Shown piece by piece: positions 8,233 to 16,564 of a DNA stretch of 41,607 bases. Numbering within the stretch: position 1 is the first letter of the stretch; each line of letters starts with the position of its first letter. Below the pieces are notes generated by a model. It saw only the letters and a list, made by a program, of their open reading frames with translations. It was not told where the DNA came from and did not search any database. The stretch spans positions 1-41,607 of the forward strand of contig JAOUHD010000011.1 of NCBI GenBank assembly GCA_029865345.1, given 5' to 3'. The position numbers were made by a program, and so were the translations under genes. The DNA is from Nitrospira sp. (GTDB lineage: Bacteria > Nitrospirota > Nitrospiria > Nitrospirales > Nitrospiraceae).

Positions 8233-9798
8233 ATGTTTTCCAAGTTTTCCATCAATCAGCGAATGATCATCCTCGTCGCTCTGGCTGGATCAGTGGCGGG
8301 CCTCATCGCGCTCACACTGTGGACGCAGCAGCCCGATATGCAGGTGTTGTTTACCAATCTCGGCGGCGAAGACGCGGCTGCCATCATCGATAAGCTGAAA
8401 GAGACGAAGGTGCCGTATGAAACAACCGGTGGTGGAGCGACGGTGCTGGTTCCTAGCGCTCAAGTACACGATCTACGATTACAACTCGCGACTCAAGGGC
8501 TTCCCCATGGAGGTGGCGTCGGCTTCGAGATTTTCGATCGTACGTCGATCGGCATGTCCGAATTCGTGCAGAAGCTCAACTATCGGCGCGCCTTACAGGG
8601 CGAGTTGGCGAGAACCATCGCGCAGTTGCCGGAAGTCGAACGAGTGCGGGTTCATCTGGCGATTCCTGAACGACGACTCTTCGCCAGCGAACAGGAGAAA
8701 GCGCGCGCGTCCGTGATCGTGTCACTTCGTAATGGCCAACAGCTGGCTCAGGCGCAGGTGCAAGGGGTCATCCATTTGGTGTCAAGCAGCGTGGAAGGCC
8801 TGCAGGCCCGCGATGTGACCGTGGTGGATGGGCATGGCCGTATGTTGTCGTCCACCATGACGGATGAAACCGCCGGCTTGACCAATACCCAGCTCGAATA
8901 TCAGCGGAGTATCGCAAAAGATGTGGAAACGCGTATCCAAACGATGCTGGAGCGGATTGTCGGATCCAACAAAGCCGTGGTGCGTGTGTCCAGCGTGGTG
9001 GACTTTCGCAAGGTGGAAACCACGGAAGAGCGCTACGATCCGAACAGCCAGGTCGTGAGGAGCGAACAACGCGGGCAGGAAAAGGCGAACGGCATCAACG
9101 GCGTCAGCGGCGGCGTCCCAGGTGTTCAGTCGAACGTCCCGCCCGGAACAGATCAGGAGCTCCCGCAAACCAGTTCGAACAACAGTCAGACGAAAAATGA
9201 AACAGTCAACTACGAGATCAGTCGAACGGTCTCCAAAATCGTCGAGCCTGTAGGCGTCATCAAACAATTATCCGTGGCCGTGCTGGTCGATGGGATCTAT
9301 GAAACAGCCAAAACCGGTGATGGACAGTCGACAGAGACGCCGGCTGCCGCACGCAAATACATCCCACGTTCGGAAGAAGACCTCAAGCGGATTGAGGACA
9401 TCGTCAAGAAAGCGATGGGCTTTTCACCCGAGCGGCAGGATCAGGTTCAAGTCGTGAATGTGCAATTCGGCGCGGAACCGGAAGAGCTGCAGAGTGCGAC
9501 GGCAGAAGCCGTGGCCGAGGGTCCGAAGCCATGGTTGCCGTATCTCCGCTATGGTGTCGGAATCCTACTGTTTACGGTGATTCTTCTGTTCGTGGTTCGC
9601 CCGTTGTTGACCATGTTGGGCTCAACGACCGAGCAACTGTCGGCCGAAGCGTCGATGTCTGCGCTGCCTGGCGCCATGGGAACGGCAGAGGCATCATTGG
9701 CCCGCGGGCAGGACCGGGCGCAGATCATCGACATGGCGAGAAAGAATCCTGACACGACGGCCGTAGTCGTGAAACAGTGGCTCAAGAATCCTTCATAA
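8233..9798 (+). CDS. fliF: flagellar MS-ring protein FliF
   Basis: About 521 aa. It has an N-terminal membrane segment (about residues 10-30) and YscJ/FliF-type ring-building domains (about 40-270) with the tract NYRRALQGELARTIAQLPEV. A low-complexity, Q/N-rich periplasmic linker follows, then a second membrane segment (about 430-455). The cytoplasmic tail ends in DMARKNPDTTAVVVKQWL, the FliG-binding tail. AAGGAG lies 10 bases before ATG 8233; a GTG at 8224 sits only one base from that site and is less likely. Confidence 0.95.
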   Translation: MFSKFSINQRMIILVALAGSVAGLIALTLWTQQPDMQVLFTNLGGEDAAAIIDKLKETKVPYETTGGGATVLVPSAQVHDLRLQLATQGLPHGGGVGFEIFDRTSIGMSEFVQKLNYRRALQGELARTIAQLPEVERVRVHLAIPERRLFASEQEKARASVIVSLRNGQQLAQAQVQGVIHLVSSSVEGLQARDVTVVDGHGRMLSSTMTDETAGLTNTQLEYQRSIAKDVETRIQTMLERIVGSNKAVVRVSSVVDFRKVETTEERYDPNSQVVRSEQRGQEKANGINGVSGGVPGVQSNVPPGTDQELPQTSSNNSQTKNETVNYEISRTVSKIVEPVGVIKQLSVAVLVDGIYETAKTGDGQSTETPAAARKYIPRSEEDLKRIEDIVKKAMGFSPERQDQVQVVNVQFGAEPEELQSATAEAVAEGPKPWLPYLRYGVGILLFTVILLFVVRPLLTMLGSTTEQLSAEASMSALPGAMGTAEASLARGQDRAQIIDMARKNPDTTAVVVKQWLKNPS

Positions 9799-9801
9799 CA
9801 T

Positions 9802-10800
9802 GTGGCTATGGCAAAGAATCTGACGGGCGAACAAAAGGCAGCCATTCTTCTTCGTGCCATCGGAGAAGAATCAGCAGCCCAGGTCATGAAACAACTCGAC
9901 CCCAAAGAAATTAAGCGGCTGGGAACATTCATGAACGGCACGGCTCAGATTTCGCGGGATGAGGAAGATGCCGTCATCTCGGATTTTCAGACTGCCAGTG
10001 CGTCCGGCGAGGTTCAGTTTCAGGGAAAAGAGTTTATCAAGACCGTCCTCATCAAGGCGTTGGGTCCAGATAAGGCGGCGCGGATCATCGAATCAATGAC
10101 TAGGAAAAGCTATCCGGGGCTGGACGCAATGAGATGGGTCGATGTGAAAACACTTGTCCAAATGTTGAAGATCGAGCATGCGCAAACCGTGGCGGTCGTG
10201 CTGGCGCATCTTGAGAGCGATCAAGCCGGCCAAGTGCTTGCAGGACTTCCTGAGGCGATGCGTGGAGACGTGGCGCTTCGGCTGGCCACCATGGAGGAGG
10301 TACAGCCGGATGTCTTGGAAGAGCTCAGCCTGAGCATACAAGAGACACTATTGGCCAGTACGGGAATGGGGTCGCAGAGCCTCGGTGGGCCTGAGGTGAT
10401 GGCCAACATTTTGACACGCATGGATAAGACCAATGAGGGCGGCATTATGGTCAGGATCGCGGAGAGGAGCCAGCCGTTGGCGGATGCGATCCGAGCGCTC
10501 ATGTTTGTCTTCGACGACCTGGTGAAGATCGACGAGCGCGGCTTGCAGGAATTGATGAAAGAGATCAGCAAGGACGACCTTCCGCTGGCTCTTCGCGGCG
10601 CCAACCCAGAGGTGAAGGAAAAATTCTTCAAAAATATGTCGAGTCGTGCCGCGGAAATGTTGAAGGAAGATATGGAGGCGAAAGGGCCGGTAAAGGTGTC
10701 CGATGTCGAGAGAGCCCAGCAGAATATTTTGAAAGTCTGTCGCAAGCTGGAAGGAGAGGGCCGCATCATGATCGCAGGCGCAGGGGAGGAGATGCTGTAG
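9802..10800 (+). CDS. fliG: flagellar motor switch protein FliG
   Basis: About 330 aa with N, middle and C-terminal FliG domains. The opening LTGEQKAAILLRAIGEE and the charged torque-generating C-terminal domain (MFVFDDLVKIDERGLQELM) are diagnostic. It sits on the cytoplasmic face of FliF and contacts the stator and FliM. The start is GTG 9802 or ATG 9808, only 3 bases after fliF. There is no clear ribosome binding site, so re-initiation after fliF is likely. Confidence 0.96.
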   Translation: MAMAKNLTGEQKAAILLRAIGEESAAQVMKQLDPKEIKRLGTFMNGTAQISRDEEDAVISDFQTASASGEVQFQGKEFIKTVLIKALGPDKAARIIESMTRKSYPGLDAMRWVDVKTLVQMLKIEHAQTVAVVLAHLESDQAGQVLAGLPEAMRGDVALRLATMEEVQPDVLEELSLSIQETLLASTGMGSQSLGGPEVMANILTRMDKTNEGGIMVRIAERSQPLADAIRALMFVFDDLVKIDERGLQELMKEISKDDLPLALRGANPEVKEKFFKNMSSRAAEMLKEDMEAKGPVKVSDVERAQQNILKVCRKLEGEGRIMIAGAGEEML

Positions 10801-11825
10801 TGACGGGGGGGACCATACCGGCAGTGGCCAGTTCCGATCGAAGCGTGTCACGCCTTCAAGGGACGGTCCTGGTCGTTGATGCCGACGAAGGGATCCGACA
10901 TGTGCTTCACGAGCTCCTTCAGCCGGAACGAGTGTCGGTTCGATTCTCAGGCTCAGGACAGGAAGCGCTTGCGATGGTCAAGCAGAAGGCTCCTGCGCTG
11001 CTGATCGTCGACGCCTCCCTGCCGGATCGAGATGGTATCGCGGTTCTGGAAGATGCACAGCGGATCGACAGTCGCATGATTGGAGTCGTGATGACTGGAG
11101 CCGCCTCGGTCGAACTTGCCGCCCGTGCGATGAGAGCCGGCTCCAGCGATTTTTTGACGAAACCCTTTCAACAGGACATTGTCCTCAACACGGTTCGTCG
11201 GTTATTGGAACTCCATCGTATTCGCGCCGACCATACGGTTCTCAAGCATGCCGCTGTACGGTCCGGCGCGATACGGATCCAGAGCGTGCCGTTTCAGACA
11301 TTCGGGGATGACAGCACGCTGAAAGGAGCCGATGGGCTGACGGAATATGAGCGTGGTCTCGAAGATGGCCGGCGATATTCGGACGCGCAGCGTCAACAAG
11401 ATCTTGCGGTGTTGACCGAGGCCGTCGGAAAGTTTGATACCGCTCGATCCGCACTTCAGCAGACGATCGACGACGAAGTCATCGCGCTTGCGCTTCAGAT
11501 CGCCTCTAAAATACTGCATGAATCAGCCGAGTCCCGCCGCGAACAGATTGTGATGCAGGTCAAGGCAGCGCTCGGCGCTGTTCAAGAGTCAGATGGTGTG
11601 GTGATCCAGGTGCATCCGGCCGACGCGGCCGTTCTTGAAGCCGTTCGGGCGGAGCTGGCAGGACGCCGGCAGGTTACGCTGAAGCTCACCATCGAGCCGG
11701 TGGCTTCTCTCCAGCGAGGAAGCTGTCTGTTGCACACCGCAACACGACTAGTCGATGCCTCCCTGGATACACAGTTATTCCGCTTGGGCGATGCCCTGAG
11801 GAACAGGGCTCATCATGAGTCTTAG
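10800..11825 (+). CDS. fliH: receiver-domain/FliH fusion: export ATPase stator with N-terminal response-regulator domain
   Basis: A 341-aa protein with two clear parts. Residues about 21-140 form a full receiver domain: acidic residues D27, D29 and E30, phosphoacceptor D71, T99 and K121 in FLTKPF, followed by the linker helix seen in NtrC-type regulators. Residues about 180-341 are FliH: a coiled-coil stalk, then VVIQVHPADAAVLEAV and the C-terminal VDASLDTQLFRLGDAL. FliH holds the FliI ATPase to the C ring and export gate. Usual FliH proteins have no receiver and begin with a short segment carrying tryptophans that bind FlhA/FliN. Here no tryptophan is present anywhere and the receiver takes that place. 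The receiver resembles that of the regulator at 321-1784, suggesting domain copying. GTG 10800 overlaps the fliG stop by one base and has GGAGGAG upstream; fliI overlaps its end. Confidence 0.92.
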   Translation: MTGGTIPAVASSDRSVSRLQGTVLVVDADEGIRHVLHELLQPERVSVRFSGSGQEALAMVKQKAPALLIVDASLPDRDGIAVLEDAQRIDSRMIGVVMTGAASVELAARAMRAGSSDFLTKPFQQDIVLNTVRRLLELHRIRADHTVLKHAAVRSGAIRIQSVPFQTFGDDSTLKGADGLTEYERGLEDGRRYSDAQRQQDLAVLTEAVGKFDTARSALQQTIDDEVIALALQIASKILHESAESRREQIVMQVKAALGAVQESDGVVIQVHPADAAVLEAVRAELAGRRQVTLKLTIEPVASLQRGSCLLHTATRLVDASLDTQLFRLGDALRNRAHHES

Positions 11826-13122
11826 TCGGTTGATCGAGCGCGTCGATCCCATCGAAGTGTCCGGAAGGGTGGCGCAAGCGGTTGGGATCGTCGTGGAAGG
11901 GTATGGGCCGATGACGACGGTCGGAGAGCTCTGCCGCATTACGAGGGAGGTAGCTGGAGGGCCGATCGCTGCGGAGGTCGTGGGATTTCGAGGGGATCGT
12001 GTCCTTCTGATGCCGCTGGGTGACATGCACGGGATCGGGCCGGGTAGTCGAATTACCATGTCCGGCCAAGTGGCCAATCTTGCTGTCGGGCCAGGTTTGT
12101 TAGGAAGGGTGCTCGACGGCTGTGGTAATCCGATGGATGGCAAAGGGCCGCTGACGGCTACGGAACGGTATCCACTCTATGCCGGCGCGCCGAACCCCCT
12201 ACAACGAGCTCGTCTGCGCGTCCCACTTGATCTCGGCGTTCGTGCCATCAATGGGTTTTTGACCTGTGGACGTGGACAGAAGATGGGCATATTTTCAGGA
12301 TCCGGGGTTGGAAAGAGTGTGCTGTTGGGGATGATCAGCCGGTATACGAAAGCGGATGTCAATGTCATTGCCCTCATCGGCGAGCGAGGCCGTGAGGTCA
12401 ATGAATTCCTGGAACGCGATCTGGGTGCAGAGGCACTCGGACGCTCGGTGGTGGTGGTGGCGACGTCCGATCAAGCTCCGCTGATACGGTTGCGCGCGGC
12501 GCTGGTGGCGACGACCATTGCTGAATACTTCCGTGATGCAGGGAAACAGGTGTTGCTGTTGATGGATTCACTGACGCGATTGGCCTATAGCCAGAGGGAG
12601 GTGGGGTTGGCGATCGGGGAGCCTCCGACGACCAAAGGCTATACCCCCTCCGTATTTACGCTCCTGCCGAAGTTGCTGGAACGTGTCGGGACCGGACCAG
12701 GTCCAGGAACCATTACCGGATTGTATACCGTGCTGGTCGATGGAGATGATCTCAGTGATCCCATCGCTGATACGGTTCGCTCGATCTTGGACGGCCATAT
12801 CGTCTTGTCGCGTACCTTGGCCGCCCGCAATCACTTTCCTGCGATCGATCTCCTCCAGAGTACCAGCCGTGTGATGCGGGATATCGTCGGGCGACCACAT
12901 TACGAGGCTGCCAGGAAGGTCCTTGAGTTGGTGGCACGATATCGCCAATCCGAGGACCTTGTTGTGTTGGGAGCCTATAAGCCAGGAATGAACGCGGCTC
13001 TCGACCGTGCCGTTCAAGCGCAGGAGGCGATTAATGCGTATTTGCGGCAAGACATCGACCTGCCGACAGGCTTGCCGTTGTCGGTGCAGCAACTTGAGGC
13101 ACTGGCCCAGCAGGCAGCATGA
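11815..13122 (+). CDS. fliI: flagellum-specific ATP synthase FliI
   Basis: A 435-aa ATPase of the type III export apparatus, related to the F1 beta subunit. The Walker A motif GSGVGKS is at 162-168, followed by the conserved GERGREVNEFLERDL and the Walker B region VLLLMDSLTRLAYSQREVGLAIGEPP. It forms a hexamer at the export gate, held by FliH. It starts inside the end of fliH (11-base overlap) and ends in a 4-base overlap with fliJ. Confidence 0.97.
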   Translation: MSLSRLIERVDPIEVSGRVAQAVGIVVEGYGPMTTVGELCRITREVAGGPIAAEVVGFRGDRVLLMPLGDMHGIGPGSRITMSGQVANLAVGPGLLGRVLDGCGNPMDGKGPLTATERYPLYAGAPNPLQRARLRVPLDLGVRAINGFLTCGRGQKMGIFSGSGVGKSVLLGMISRYTKADVNVIALIGERGREVNEFLERDLGAEALGRSVVVVATSDQAPLIRLRAALVATTIAEYFRDAGKQVLLLMDSLTRLAYSQREVGLAIGEPPTTKGYTPSVFTLLPKLLERVGTGPGPGTITGLYTVLVDGDDLSDPIADTVRSILDGHIVLSRTLAARNHFPAIDLLQSTSRVMRDIVGRPHYEAARKVLELVARYRQSEDLVVLGAYKPGMNAALDRAVQAQEAINAYLRQDIDLPTGLPLSVQQLEALAQQAA

Positions 13123-13559
13123 GCCTCGAGTCATTGCGGAAACTACGTGCGCAGACCGTCGAGGCGCTGATGATGGACTTGGCGCAGATCACTCGCACGC
13201 TGGCGCAGCATGAGGAACGGTATCGGGACCTTGAAGCCCAAATTCAGCAGGAGGTCGTCACCCACGACCGACAATCTGTACAAGGGCTCACGATAGAAGC
13301 CTGGTTGGAATGGCAGGGACGTATGGATTCGCAACAGGCAGTGCTGCGCCGGGTGCGTCGAGAGGTCGAGCAAGCTGTGGAGGCATGGCAGCAGACCAAG
13401 GCGCTTCTCGTTGAAGCCAGCCTGGAGCGTAAGCTGCTTGATATTGTCGCCGACAAACGCCGCGATGCGCAACGTGCCGACGCGGCGCGCCAGGAGCAGC
13501 GGACCATGGATGAGGCTGCGAGCCGCAGGCATTCCACTCGGCGAGAGCGCTACTCATGA
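13119..13559 (+). CDS. fliJ: flagellar export protein FliJ
   Basis: 146 aa, almost entirely alpha-helical coiled coil and rich in Q, E, R and A, the usual look and size of FliJ. It is the central stalk that links FliI to FlhA. Sequence conservation in this family is low, so the call relies on coiled-coil character, length and position after fliI. ATG overlaps the fliI stop, and its own stop overlaps the next start. Confidence 0.85.
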   Translation: MSLESLRKLRAQTVEALMMDLAQITRTLAQHEERYRDLEAQIQQEVVTHDRQSVQGLTIEAWLEWQGRMDSQQAVLRRVRREVEQAVEAWQQTKALLVEASLERKLLDIVADKRRDAQRADAARQEQRTMDEAASRRHSTRRERYS

Positions 13560-14314
13560 ACACACGATTCATCAGAGGTTGGATAGATCGGTTCGGTCTC
13601 GGCCGTCTTGGGCAGGTGGGGAAAGCGGTGCCAAGGATGAATCGGCATTCCCAGTTGTGGACGATGGTTGGCGGCATCCTCGGTTCGACGATTCTCTTCT
13701 GGGTCATGGTGCAACTGGGACAAGCCTCTTCCGAACCGAAATCCAAAACTCAGGCGGTGACGACGAGTGGGCCGACGCAGGGTATGCCAGCGCAAGCGCA
13801 GGAGGCAGAGAACTCGGGAGCGGAGTCTGATAACGATGCCAAGCTGTTGGCTCCACCAGCGGTCCAGGGGCCAGCCATTGATGTGCCTCGTGAAGTGCTG
13901 GATATGCTGGCACAGCGAAAGCGCGATCTTGACCGGCGTGAGCAAGCGCTTCGCCAGAACGAAGAGCGACTCATGATTGTGAGGGGGCAGATCGAGGAGC
14001 TCTTGGACCAGAACGAAGCCTTGGAAAAGAAGATCCAGAGCGCGCAAGCCAAAGAAGACCGAGCTCCGTCACCACAAGCCAAGGCCCATGCGGAGAAGGA
14101 GCGTTCGGCACAGGAACAACGGACACAGCTCGCGAAGATCTACGAATCCATGCCGTCTGAGGACGCCGCCTTGCGTCTTGAACATATGCCGGATCGAAAA
14201 GCGATTGAAATCCTTAAGCTGGTGAAAGCAAAAACTGCCGGCGCAATTCTCGCGCAAGTCAAAGCCGACCGAGCTGCGAAGCTCACGGAGCAGTTGTTGA
14301 CACACACGCCGTAG
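13556..14314 (+). CDS. motE: MotE-like membrane protein with MgtE N-terminal type domain
   Basis: 252 aa. One membrane segment lies at about residues 36-56, followed by a Q/P/A-rich linker, a long charged coiled coil (about 110-190) and a C-terminal helical domain (IYESMPSEDAALRLEHMPD through ILAQVKADRAAKLTEQL) of the MgtE-N/FliG-like fold. MotE proteins have this layout, as does YlxF, which sits between fliJ and fliK in Bacillus; the position here is the same. A role near the stator or rod is suggested by relatives, not shown here. It overlaps fliJ by 4 bases. Confidence 0.75.
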   Translation: MNTRFIRGWIDRFGLGRLGQVGKAVPRMNRHSQLWTMVGGILGSTILFWVMVQLGQASSEPKSKTQAVTTSGPTQGMPAQAQEAENSGAESDNDAKLLAPPAVQGPAIDVPREVLDMLAQRKRDLDRREQALRQNEERLMIVRGQIEELLDQNEALEKKIQSAQAKEDRAPSPQAKAHAEKERSAQEQRTQLAKIYESMPSEDAALRLEHMPDRKAIEILKLVKAKTAGAILAQVKADRAAKLTEQLLTHTP

Positions 14315-14325
14315 CACTCCTACGG
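14309..14325 (+). terminator. weak hairpin at the end of the flgB-motE block
   Basis: CCGTAG and CTACGG pair around a 5-base loop and include the motE stop codon. No T tract follows directly. It could be a partial terminator or a 3' protecting stem. The rest of the 375-bp gap before fliK holds a second small stem (CTCGGC/GCCGAG, 14528-14546) and no convincing gene. Confidence 0.25.
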
Positions 14326-14637
14326 TGCCCTCAGAAATTCTTGTTTGCCTTAAAGTCTGTGTGCCTGTCATCTTGCGACCATCCTGTCCTCGGCCTAGCA
14401 CTCACGCCTCGCTGGAATGTGCTCTTGCCATTAGCGTGTTTCGAGTAAGTGCGCGAAGGCTACGCTGGAAATGCTCCCCGCCATTGGAAAGATCTTGTCC
14501 TTCAAAAATAGCCATTCATATCTTTGACTCGGCCAGTTTTGCCGAGCACGCTGTAAAGTTTTCCTCTCTCTGGACAACACCGTCAAGGCGTTCACAAAAA
14601 CCAGCCTGATTATCCGCGATGTTGCACGCGGCTCACC

Positions 14638-14653
14638 TGGCATGGGGCTTGTA
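14638..14653 (+). promoter_or_regulatory. possible sigma-54 promoter for fliK-flgD-flgE
   Basis: TGGCATGGGGCTTGTA has a very good -24 half and the exact 10-base spacing, but the -12 element is TTGT instead of TTGC. Its predicted start near 14664 leaves a leader of about 26 bases before ATG 14690, like the other sigma-54 leaders here. The ATG at 14642 lies inside the motif, which argues for the later fliK start. Confidence 0.38.
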
Positions 14654-14689
14654 TTCCCCTTTGCTCGAATCACACGAGGACTGGTGTAC

Positions 14690-16543
14690 ATGGATTTCAC
14701 TCTGGCTGACATGATTCCCCATCCATCCGGAGCTCCTGCTGATACGGGAGTCAGACCGTCTCGGGCCTCGACGGCTTCCAGTTCCAGTGGCAGCCGGAGG
14801 AGTTTTCCCGCTGTGCTCCAGGGAGTTCGTGCGGACGAGCGGAGGATGGAGGCTCGTGAAGCAGCAGAGGCGCGATCAGCGAGCAAGGCTGAGCGTGGGA
14901 CTCGATTGAGGGAGGCGAAAGAGCGGAGTGCTCCCTCAACTCCGGCTGAGCGTGCTGAGGTGCGATCAATGAGCAAGTCTGATCGTGGGGCCCGATCGAG
15001 AGAAACACAAGAGCAGAATTCTTCTGCAACTCAGGCTGCGCGCGCGGAGGTGCAATCCGCGAACAGGTCTGATCGTGGACCCCGCTCAACGGAAAGAATT
15101 GATCAGAATCCGTCCTCAACTCAGGTTGCGCGCGTGAACGCATCACCGTCTGAGGCCCAGGCCCAAGATGGAGGCAGATCCAGCGACGATGTACCGAGAG
15201 GCGCTGAAGATTCTAGGAATGCTTCGGAAGCTACGGCTCAACCGAGTCAGACAGATCCTGACTCTCTGGGGCAAGCTCCGATGCCAGGCGTCTCCCTGGT
15301 TCTACCTAATGTACTAGCCCACGTGAATGACCGGACGAATCTTCCCACAGAGGGAGAAGAGGACTCTTCTGATGGAGAGTCCGTCTCTGAGCAGGAAGCT
15401 GAGTCGGACGGCGGTTCTTCAAGGTCTCCGTTGCTGGTGCCTAAGGCGATGAATGCTTCCCTGACGGCATCCCATCCGACCGAAGGCCACTCTCCTGCTG
15501 GCCATGAACGGAATGCAACGTCGGACCTGCCTGCCCATGGATCAGACGTACCGGTGATTGGCACCGGCGGCGATTCGCATCGGGCTCAAGTCGTCAAGCC
15601 GGGCTCCCATATGAGTGCCGATGATGCCGATCCAGAGATGACGCATCGTGTCGAGTCTCGTCCCGGACCGCTGGAGTCGCCATCCGGTTCGGTTCTTCTG
15701 CAGCCCGAGACCATTGTGCGTCGGGTCTCTTCTGCCTCTCTGGGGGTGGAGCTACCGGATGGCAAACCAGAAACTGCGAAGACGGATCCCGTGCTTCGCG
15801 TTGGAGGCGCATCCGATCGTTCCGCTCCAGCTCAAATGAACTGGTATACACAATCCCTTCGCGACGCTCAGGATAGCGGAGTGCGGGCGCCGTGGGGGGG
15901 GCAACAGGGACAGCGCGCGAGTGTTGATGGGGCCGAGGGATTCAGTGATCTCTGGGGTGAGCAACTAAGCGCTCAACGCGATCAGGCTGAAACTAAGCTA
16001 CCACAGGCAACAGTAATTGACCGCCAAGTTTCTAGCGGACCGGCAACAGAGTCGATGATAGCCGGCGCTCATGGGCGTGTCATCTCCAGTCCACCACCGT
16101 CTCCTCCCACTTCTCCTAGTGTGAGTCCGGCGCCATCGTCCATGCCTGCACAGGATGCAACTGAGTCGTCGGTACGGTTCATGACACGATCGGTGGTGTT
16201 TGATGTGACACAGCCAGACCTGGGCCATGTGAATGTTCGTGTGGCAATGACGAATGATATGGTGCACACCCATTTCTCCACCGAGAGACTTGAGGTGGGG
16301 CAATTCCTCGCCAACGGTCAGGATCGCCTGCAAGCCGCGTTTCAGGCAAATGGATTGGACATGGGACAATTCCGTGTAGACATCGATCGTCAGAGTGCCG
16401 GTCGCTCTTTCCAGCAGGACTCTTCTCAGGAACAAGGACACACTTGGAATCAGGGTTCGCAAGGGATGAAGTGGGGGCAGAGTCCAGAGGGACAGGATGA
16501 ACCACGCACATCTCGCCATGGTCTCTTGAATGTCGTGGCGTAG
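14690..16543 (+). CDS. fliK: flagellar hook-length control protein FliK
   Basis: About 617 aa. The first 500 residues are a low-complexity, S/R/E/P-rich region expected to be extended, suiting its role as secreted ruler. They include three tandem 30-residue repeats. The C-terminal part (about residues 505-590) is the Flg_hook type domain, with VVFDVTQPDLGHVNVRV and LQAAFQANGLDMGQFRVDI, which acts on FlhB to switch export from hook to filament proteins. GAGGA nine bases before ATG 14690 supports this start over ATG 14642. The next gene is the hook cap flgD, the usual order. Confidence 0.88.
   Translation: MDFTLADMIPHPSGAPADTGVRPSRASTASSSSGSRRSFPAVLQGVRADERRMEAREAAEARSASKAERGTRLREAKERSAPSTPAERAEVRSMSKSDRGARSRETQEQNSSATQAARAEVQSANRSDRGPRSTERIDQNPSSTQVARVNASPSEAQAQDGGRSSDDVPRGAEDSRNASEATAQPSQTDPDSLGQAPMPGVSLVLPNVLAHVNDRTNLPTEGEEDSSDGESVSEQEAESDGGSSRSPLLVPKAMNASLTASHPTEGHSPAGHERNATSDLPAHGSDVPVIGTGGDSHRAQVVKPGSHMSADDADPEMTHRVESRPGPLESPSGSVLLQPETIVRRVSSASLGVELPDGKPETAKTDPVLRVGGASDRSAPAQMNWYTQSLRDAQDSGVRAPWGGQQGQRASVDGAEGFSDLWGEQLSAQRDQAETKLPQATVIDRQVSSGPATESMIAGAHGRVISSPPPSPPTSPSVSPAPSSMPAQDATESSVRFMTRSVVFDVTQPDLGHVNVRVAMTNDMVHTHFSTERLEVGQFLANGQDRLQAAFQANGLDMGQFRVDIDRQSAGRSFQQDSSQEQGHTWNQGSQGMKWGQSPEGQDEPRTSRHGLLNVVA
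14864..15133 (+). repeat. three tandem 90-bp repeats inside fliK
   Basis: Units 14864-14953, 14954-15043 and 15044-15133 encode related 30-aa blocks. Each opens with AE(A/V)(R/Q)S, has an ERG or DRG near position 10-12 and closes near PAER, QAAR or QVAR. They are in frame and diverged, so they are an old duplication in the ruler region of FliK. Confidence 0.65.
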
Positions 16544-16564
16544 ATCAGAAGGGAGAGACTGGAA

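Noticed and set aside
14413..14429. TGGAATGTGCTCTTGCC as a sigma-54 site
   Set aside because: GG and GC are 11 bases apart instead of 10, and the site is far from fliK.
14554..14581. TAAAGTTTT as a sigma-28 -35 element before fliK
   Set aside because: No GCCGATAA-like element lies at the right distance.
14325..14609. Possible small gene between motE and fliK
   Set aside because: Cys/Ser/Arg-rich product, no ribosome site, and codon use unlike its neighbours.
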